Program-made: the position numbers and the translations under genes
The notes under the pieces: generated by a model
Told to the model about the DNA's origin: nothing
The model's input: the letters and a program-made list of their open reading frames with translations, nothing else
Databases searched by the model: none
Shown here: positions 59,481 to 64,000 of the stretch, one piece after another
How the letters are laid out: each line of letters opens with the position of its first letter
Numbering within the stretch: the first letter of the stretch is position 1
Assembly (NCBI RefSeq): GCF_036226445.1
Contig: NZ_CP108474.1
Coordinates: 7,812,001 to 7,876,000 of the forward strand
Length of the DNA stretch: 64,000 nucleotides
Source of the DNA: Streptomyces sp. NBC_01255
GTDB lineage: Bacteria > Actinomycetota > Actinomycetes > Streptomycetales > Streptomycetaceae
Reading direction: 5' to 3'

Positions 59481-60479
59481 TCAGGCCCACTTCTGACGTG
59501 CCGTCCCGTCGCACGGCGACATCCGCAGACCGCCCGCGCTGTCGGCCAGGCAGCGCCGGGCCGTCGTGCTCCTGATCTCGACGGCCGCGTCGTCCCCCGC
59601 GCCGACGGTCCACCGCTGGGAGGCGGACGGGCCGCAGGGCGTGGTGGACAGACCGCCGGGGAGATGGTCCAGGCACTCTCCCGTCGCGTGGTTCCTGAGC
59701 TGGGTGCCGCCGTCCTGCGTCGTGCGGACCGTCCAGCGCTGGTACGACATGCCGTTGCACGCGAAGGACCGGGTGCCCCTGTCGAGGCTGTCGTCGAGGC
59801 AGGCGCCCGTCGCACGGCTCACGAAGATCCTGGGGTCGTCCGGCCTCGCGGCGGACGCGCCCTGCGCACCGTGTGTGCTGTGCGGGGCCGTCGGGGTATC
59901 GACGCCGGATGCCGGGGAGCGCGGCTGGACGAGTGCGGTGCACACGGCTCCGATCACCAGGCCGATCACGGCTCCGGCGAGGGCCCAGACCGTGGGCCCG
60001 TTCCGCACCGACAGCCGCCGCCGCACGGGCCCGGGCAGGGCCGCCGCCGCCGCTCCGCCGCTCTCCTCGGGCGCGGACGCCGCTTCGGGCCCGGTGTCCT
60101 GGACCGGATCGCCCTGGACCAGCTCGCCCTGGGGCGGTTCGCTCGGCGGCGGGTCGTCCGGGACCGGCTTTCCGTCCCCCTGGACCGGTTCACCGCCCTG
60201 GACCTGCTGTCGCCTGACGGGCTTGCGCTGGCTCCGGTCGGCGGCCTCCCACAGATGCCGGTACTCGGAGGGGTCGCCGTCGAGCGCCTCGCACACGTCG
60301 CGCACCGTCCCCCACGGGGGAACGGTGATGCCGAGGAAGTACCGCGACAGCGACGAGTCGCTGATGCGCACGCTCGTCTCGAGGTCCCGCAGCGTGCGTC
60401 CGGAGCGCCGTTGGAGGTCGCGCAGCGCCCTGCCCAGCGCGCGGGCCGGTTCCTGGTCGTCAGGCCGGTCGGCAGCCAT
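59481..60479 (-). CDS. XRE-type HTH, transmembrane, ricin B-type lectin protein
   Basis: 332 residues with an unusual order. Residues 12-85 form a cytoplasmic XRE-like helix-turn-helix (LGRALRDLQRRSGRTLRDLE, ISDSSLSRYFLG). A Pro/Gln-rich stretch (90-150) follows, then one membrane helix (VWALAGAVIGLVIGAVCTALV, 164-184), then an extracytoplasmic beta-trefoil (218-332) with repeated QxW-type turns (YQRWTV, SQRWTV, RQKWA). This could be a one-protein sugar sensor or a sporulation-type envelope factor. Convergent with GH43, 24-nt gap. Confidence 0.82.
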   Translation of the reverse strand: MAADRPDDQEPARALGRALRDLQRRSGRTLRDLETSVRISDSSLSRYFLGITVPPWGTVRDVCEALDGDPSEYRHLWEAADRSQRKPVRRQQVQGGEPVQGDGKPVPDDPPPSEPPQGELVQGDPVQDTGPEAASAPEESGGAAAAALPGPVRRRLSVRNGPTVWALAGAVIGLVIGAVCTALVQPRSPASGVDTPTAPHSTHGAQGASAARPDDPRIFVSRATGACLDDSLDRGTRSFACNGMSYQRWTVRTTQDGGTQLRNHATGECLDHLPGGLSTTPCGPSASQRWTVGAGDDAAVEIRSTTARRCLADSAGGLRMSPCDGTARQKWA

Positions 60480-60727
60480 GATGGCGCCCTTCGCCGCAGG
60501 GACAAATGGTGTTCCAGCAGGTCAGAACCCTAGGGGGCGACAGATCTTGGGGGCAAACAGGACCACTCTCCCGAAGGACGCCGAGGCCGCCGGTTGACGT
60601 GGTGCCGGCCGCTGGCCGGCGGAGTACCGGCACACCCACCTTTTTGTGGGTACTTGTCGGGGGAGCGGCGCGGGGAGAACCTGGTGGTGGCCGAGGGAAC
60701 GGAGACGGAAAGGAGACGGTCGAACGG

Positions 60728-61078
60728 TCAGGACGCGGCGCGCTCCTCGGCGAGCCGGTCCAGCCTGCGGTGGCCCCAGTCGGAGAGGGGCGCCAGCGCA
60801 TCGGAGAGCTCGCGGCCGATGCCGGTCAGGGAGTAGACGGTCTTCGGCGGCACCACGTCATGCACCTCGCGGTGCACGAGCCCGTCCGACTCCATCTCCC
60901 GCAGGGCCTGGGTCAGCACCTTCTCGCTGATCGCCGGGATCCGCCGGCGCAGCTCACCGGGCCGGTGCGGGCCGGATTCGAGCATCCAGAGCAGCAGGGT
61001 CTTCCACTTGCCGTCGATCACGGCGACCGCGGCGGTCACGCCGCAGACCTCCGTGTCGTGGGCCCGGCCACGCGTCAT
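60728..61078 (-). CDS. HxlR-family transcriptional regulator
   Basis: 116 residues, winged helix: AVAVIDGKWKTLLLWMLESGPHRPGELRRRIPAISEKVLTQALREMESDGLVHREVHDVVPPKTVYSLT. A near-N-terminal Cys (EVCGVTAA) precedes the first helix, as in redox- or aldehyde-sensing HxlR proteins. It diverges from an NAD(P)-dependent reductase gene across 69 bp and probably controls it. Confidence 0.92.
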   Translation of the reverse strand: MTRGRAHDTEVCGVTAAVAVIDGKWKTLLLWMLESGPHRPGELRRRIPAISEKVLTQALREMESDGLVHREVHDVVPPKTVYSLTGIGRELSDALAPLSDWGHRRLDRLAEERAAS

Positions 61079-61147
61079 CGTGCTCGTCCCTGTCCTCGTA
61101 CCCCGGTCATGCCTTTCTTCTTACCTCATATACAAGGGAGTTCCTCC

Positions 61148-62044
61148 ATGTCTTCTTCCCCGACCTCATCCGAGGTGCCGTCCGTCACGGTCATCGGACT
61201 CGGCCCCATGGGCCGTGCGCTGGCGGGTGCGTTCGTGGCCGCCGGGGTCCGCACCACCGTGTGGAACCGCACCCCGGGCCGGGACCGTGAGCTGGTCGCG
61301 CGGGGCGCGATCGGGGCGGCGACCGTCGAGGAAGCGGTCGGCGCGAGTCCGCTCAGCGTCGTCTGCCTGGTCAATTACGACGCGACGGACGCCGTACTCC
61401 GTCAGGTGGCCGTCACGGCCGCGCTGAAGGGCCGCACCCTGGTGAACCTCACCGCCGACACCCCGGACCGGGCCCGGGACACCGGCCGCTGGGCCGGCGA
61501 CCACGGCATCCGGTATCTCGACGGCGCCATCATGACGCCCACCCCGACCATCGGGACGCCGCAGGCCGTGTTCCTGCACAGCGGCCCGGAGGAGGTCTAC
61601 GCCGAACACCGGCCGGTGCTCGACGTCCTGGGCGGCACCCACACCCACCTCGGCGAGGACATCGCCCGGGCGGCGGCGTACGACATCGCGCTGCTCGACA
61701 TCTTCTGGACGTCGATGGCGGGGTACGTCCACGCCGTCGCCCTGGCGGGGGCGGAGGGCGTCTCGCCGAGCGAACTGGCCCCGTTCGCCCAGGGCATCGG
61801 CACGATCCTGCCGCCGCTGTTCCAGGCGCTGGCCGAGGACCTGGAGAGCGGCTCCTACTCGGGCGAGGGCAATCCGCTGACGTCCGTGGTGTCGTCGATG
61901 GCGCACATCGTCCAGGCCTCCGAGGCCCATGGCATCGACGCGGGCGTGATGCGGGCGGCCGAGGGGCTCGCGCGCCGCACGGTGGGCCTGGGGCACGGCG
62001 CCGAGGGTTTCACCCGGATCGCCGAAGTCCTCACCCGTCGCTGA
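61148..62044 (+). CDS. NAD(P)-dependent 6PGDH-fold reductase (imine-reductase-like)
   Basis: 298 residues. N-terminal Rossmann VTVIGLGPMGRALAGAFVAAG, NADP-type loop VWNRTPGRDRELVARGA, then GRTLVNLTADTPDRARDTGRWA and the C-terminal helical half DIALLDIFWTSMAGYVHAVALAG and GEGNPLTSVVSSMAHIV. This matches the beta-hydroxyacid dehydrogenase/imine reductase group with an Asp in the active-site helix. Divergent from hxlR; the 3' end overlaps the convergent MarR-fusion gene by 14 nt. Confidence 0.87.
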   Translation: MSSSPTSSEVPSVTVIGLGPMGRALAGAFVAAGVRTTVWNRTPGRDRELVARGAIGAATVEEAVGASPLSVVCLVNYDATDAVLRQVAVTAALKGRTLVNLTADTPDRARDTGRWAGDHGIRYLDGAIMTPTPTIGTPQAVFLHSGPEEVYAEHRPVLDVLGGTHTHLGEDIARAAAYDIALLDIFWTSMAGYVHAVALAGAEGVSPSELAPFAQGIGTILPPLFQALAEDLESGSYSGEGNPLTSVVSSMAHIVQASEAHGIDAGVMRAAEGLARRTVGLGHGAEGFTRIAEVLTRR

Positions 62045-63110
62045 GAGTTCGGTGCTCGTCGGCAGGCTCCGGGTCCGCCGCCCCGAAGTATTCCTCGGGG
62101 GCGATCTCCCGGCCGTCCTCGGTACGGAGGCGGGTCAGGGCGAGGGCGTGGTTGCGGCCCGTGTGGGCGGCGGCTCCGGTGACGATGACGACGCCCTCGT
62201 CCTCGGTGTGGAGGACCAGGCCGGGCGTCCCCGCGTAGGTGTGGCGGGTGACCTCGGCCGCGAGGATCTCCAGTCGTCGGCCGTGGTGGTGGGTGTACGC
62301 GGCGGGGTAGGCACCCCGCCGGGCGTCGACGAACCGCGCGAGGGACTTCGCCGGCAGCGACCAGTCGATCCGGCCGTCCTCGGCGGAGTGGGTCCGGACG
62401 GAGGGGCCGGTGCCCTGCCCCCGGTGGTGGGTGCCGCTCGGGGCTTCGTGCACCACGCCGGCCGGTGCCGGTTCGAGATGGCGGTGCACGCGCCGTAACA
62501 GGGAGCCCAGTTGGTCGCGTTCCGCCGGGCTGAGCGGGGCGAGGATGTCGTCGTCCGCCGACGCGATGTCCGCGCTGAGCTCGGCCAGCGCGGTCCTGCC
62601 CTCGGCGGTCAGGGCGACCACGACGCGGCGCCGGTCGGCGGTGTCCCGGACGCAGTCGACGTGTCCGGCCCTCTCCAGATCGTTGACGATCTTCACGAGG
62701 TCGCTGGCGTTCATGTCGAGGCGCGCTGCCAGGGCCGTCTTCATCTGCGGGCCGAGGTCGCCGAGGAGCGCCATAACGGTGAGGTGCCACAGGCGGAGCC
62801 CCCGTGCGGCCAGCCTGTCGGTCAGGCGGCGGCGCGCGGCCTTGCCGATCGCGGTCAGGAGGTACGCGTGGAGGTCGAGGACGCTCGGTGGCGTCATGCG
62901 CGTCGGCGCCGCCGGGGCGGGTGGGGTGAGCGCAGGGGCGGTGGCCGGTGTCGCCGGTGCCTCGCCAGGGAGTGCGACGAGTGTCAGGCCTGCGCCGGAG
63001 AGCGCCGCGAGCACCCGCCCCCAGTCGGTCGGCGCGTTCGAGATGCCGACGAAGGCGAACCGCACGCCCTCCGGGCCGTGTTCCGTTCCCGGGACGACCG
63101 GCTGCTCCAT
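62031..63110 (-). CDS. MarR-domain protein flanked by formyltransferase-like segments
   Basis: 359 residues in an unusual order. Residues 15-50 resemble the first beta-alpha-beta of methionyl-tRNA/sugar formyltransferases (VRFAFVGISNAPTDWGRVLA, LTLVALPGE). Residues 78-212 are a full MarR domain (LAARLDMNASDLVKIVNDLERAGHV, DTADRRRVVVALTAEG). Residues 244-345 resemble the formyltransferase C-terminal domain (EDGRIDWSLPAKSLARFV, YPAAYTHHHGRRLEI, AGTPGLVLHTEDEGVVIVTG). The catalytic core with its Asn-His-Asp motif is absent, so formyl transfer is not expected. ATG with AAGGAAG 6 nt upstream. Residue 205 is a TTA codon (62496-62498). Preceded by an iron box at 63121-63139. Confidence 0.82.
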   Translation of the reverse strand: MEQPVVPGTEHGPEGVRFAFVGISNAPTDWGRVLAALSGAGLTLVALPGEAPATPATAPALTPPAPAAPTRMTPPSVLDLHAYLLTAIGKAARRRLTDRLAARGLRLWHLTVMALLGDLGPQMKTALAARLDMNASDLVKIVNDLERAGHVDCVRDTADRRRVVVALTAEGRTALAELSADIASADDDILAPLSPAERDQLGSLLRRVHRHLEPAPAGVVHEAPSGTHHRGQGTGPSVRTHSAEDGRIDWSLPAKSLARFVDARRGAYPAAYTHHHGRRLEILAAEVTRHTYAGTPGLVLHTEDEGVVIVTGAAAHTGRNHALALTRLRTEDGREIAPEEYFGAADPEPADEHRTLSDG

Positions 63111-63120
63111 CAACTCTTCC

Positions 63121-63139
63121 TTAGGTGAGGCGAACCTAA
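63121..63139. promoter_or_regulatory. Iron box (DmdR/IdeR-type) upstream of the MarR-fusion gene
   Basis: TTAGGTGAGGCGAACCTAA matches the actinobacterial iron-repressor consensus TWAGGTTAGSCTAACCTWA at all but two positions. It lies 11-29 bp upstream of the MarR-fusion ATG, so transcription is probably repressed when iron is plentiful. Confidence 0.85.
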
Positions 63140-63185
63140 TATGTATCCACTGATGTGCCCCGGGACCGTCCGGGGCACATCAGGG

Positions 63186-64000
63186 CTATGCGGTGGCCGT
63201 GCGCAGCTCCAGGGTGCAGCACTTGACGCTGCCGCCGGCCTTGAGGAGCTCCGAGAGGTCCACGCCGATGGGGTTGAAGCCCCGGGCGCGCAACTGCTCG
63301 GTCAGACCGGTGGCGTTGTGCGGCAGCACCACGTTGAGGCCGTCCGACGTCGCGTTGAGTCCGAAGACCGCCGCGTCCTCGGCCGTGGCGATGAGGGCAT
63401 CGGGGAACAGACGCCGCAGCACGGCGAGGCTGCCCGGCGAGAAGGCCGCCGGGTAGTACGCGATCGTCTGCTCGTCGAGCACCGTCAGCGCGGTGTCGAG
63501 GTGGTAGTACTGCGGGTCCACGAGCGTCAGCCCGATGACGGGGCGGCCGAAGAACTCCTGGGCCTCGTCGTGCGAGCGCGGGTCGCTGCGGAAGCCCGTA
63601 CCGGCGAGCAGCCACTCACCGGTCAACAGGTAGTCCCCCTCGCCCTCGTTGACGACGTGGGCGGTGCGGAGGTCGGGGAATCCGTTGTCGCGCAGCCAGT
63701 CGTGATAGGCGGGGCCCTCCGCTATGCGCTCGGCGTCGCGGAACCTCGCCACGAGCGCCCGGCCGTCGATCACCGTCGCGCCGTTGGCGGCGAAGACCAT
63801 GTCGGGGAGGCCGGGGACGGGGTCGATCGTGTCGACGGTGTGCCCGAGGCTCAGGTAGACCTCGCGCAGCTTCTCCCACTGGGTGATGGCCAGTTGGGTG
63901 TCGACGGGCTTCGCCGGGTCCATCCAGGGGTTGATGGAGTAGACCACGTCGAAATGGGTGGGCCGGCACATGAGGTAGTGCCGAGGCCGTGCGGTACGCA
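63186..64000 (-). CDS. Dimethylarginine dimethylaminohydrolase-like amidinotransferase-fold enzyme (5' end off right edge)
   Basis: At least 271 residues, opening outside the window: the frame upstream of the internal Met reads RTARPRHYLM, which matches the usual N-terminus of this family. Motifs of the DDAH/arginine-deiminase fold: CRPTHFDVVYSINPWMDP, LPDMVFAANGATV, VNEGEGDYLLTGEW, YYHLDTALTVL and the nucleophile in GGSVKCCTLEL. It hydrolyses N-methylated arginines or arginine to citrulline-type products. Normally next to ornithine aminotransferase and an Lrp gene in Streptomyces; that side is beyond the window. Confidence 0.88.
   Translation of the reverse strand, partial: RTARPRHYLMCRPTHFDVVYSINPWMDPAKPVDTQLAITQWEKLREVYLSLGHTVDTIDPVPGLPDMVFAANGATVIDGRALVARFRDAERIAEGPAYHDWLRDNGFPDLRTAHVVNEGEGDYLLTGEWLLAGTGFRSDPRSHDEAQEFFGRPVIGLTLVDPQYYHLDTALTVLDEQTIAYYPAAFSPGSLAVLRRLFPDALIATAEDAAVFGLNATSDGLNVVLPHNATGLTEQLRARGFNPIGVDLSELLKAGGSVKCCTLELRTATA

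Overview
This is a 64-kb piece of an actinobacterial chromosome, almost certainly Streptomyces. GC content is very high with G/C-ending codons, TTA codons are rare and sit in accessory-type genes, regulators are dense (ECF sigma, MerR, TetR, AraC, ROK, LacI, HxlR, MarR, ribbon-helix-helix, CGNR), and there are many secreted hydrolases and biosynthetic enzymes. No rRNA, tRNA, CRISPR array, transposase or phage gene was seen. Functions are inferred by reading protein motifs, not from a database search.

Layout. (1) 1-5.3 kb, leftward: the 5' end of a lipopeptide operon, type II thioesterase, methyltransferase, then an NRPS with the order fatty-acyl-AMP ligase, carrier protein, heterocyclization domain, adenylation domain (cut by the left edge). 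(2) 5.5-11.4 kb: ECF sigma factor coupled to a four-cysteine membrane protein, a 29-residue membrane peptide, a metalloprotease plus TipAL-type MerR operon behind a textbook MerR promoter, a luciferase-like monooxygenase, a DUF6193 protein and a phosphotransferase. (3) 11.5-23.1 kb: prephenate dehydrogenase diverging from a seven-gene operon rich in flavoenzymes (two flavin reductases, VAO-type oxidase, acyl-CoA-dehydrogenase-like monooxygenase, acyl-adenylating ligase, luciferase-like and StyA-like monooxygenases), then a divergent TetR/MFS exporter pair sharing a clear operator. I could not match this operon to a known pathway. (4) 23.2-30 kb: class II aldolase, FAD/NAD(P) protein, AraC regulator behind an overlapping leader ORF, atypical SDR, and a HEAT-protein/MerR-HEAT pair behind a second MerR-type promoter. 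(5) 30-46 kb: glycan uptake and degradation, ROK repressor, CUT1 ABC importer, two GH1 beta-glucosidases, a LacI repressor with a palindromic operator, and three large secreted proteins (discoidin plus beta-helix; discoidin plus TIM barrel; DUF1996). Most transcription units end in strong hairpins. (6) 46-52.6 kb, leftward: MMPL transporter, ferredoxin, P450, DrrB/DrrA-type ABC exporter, DUF4097 protein. (7) 52.7-64 kb: a ribbon-helix-helix gene behind nine phased TGGCGCCA-like boxes, AlkD-like protein, CGNR regulator diverging from azlCD over a large inverted repeat, secreted inhibitor-like protein, GH43 protein, XRE-TM-ricin protein, HxlR/imine-reductase-like pair, an unusual MarR protein flanked by formyltransferase-like segments behind an iron box, and a dimethylargininase cut by the right edge.

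The most unusual items are the MarR/formyltransferase chimera under an iron box, the phased operator array, the flavoenzyme operon, the acyl-primed heterocyclizing NRPS and the leader-ORF-coupled AraC gene.
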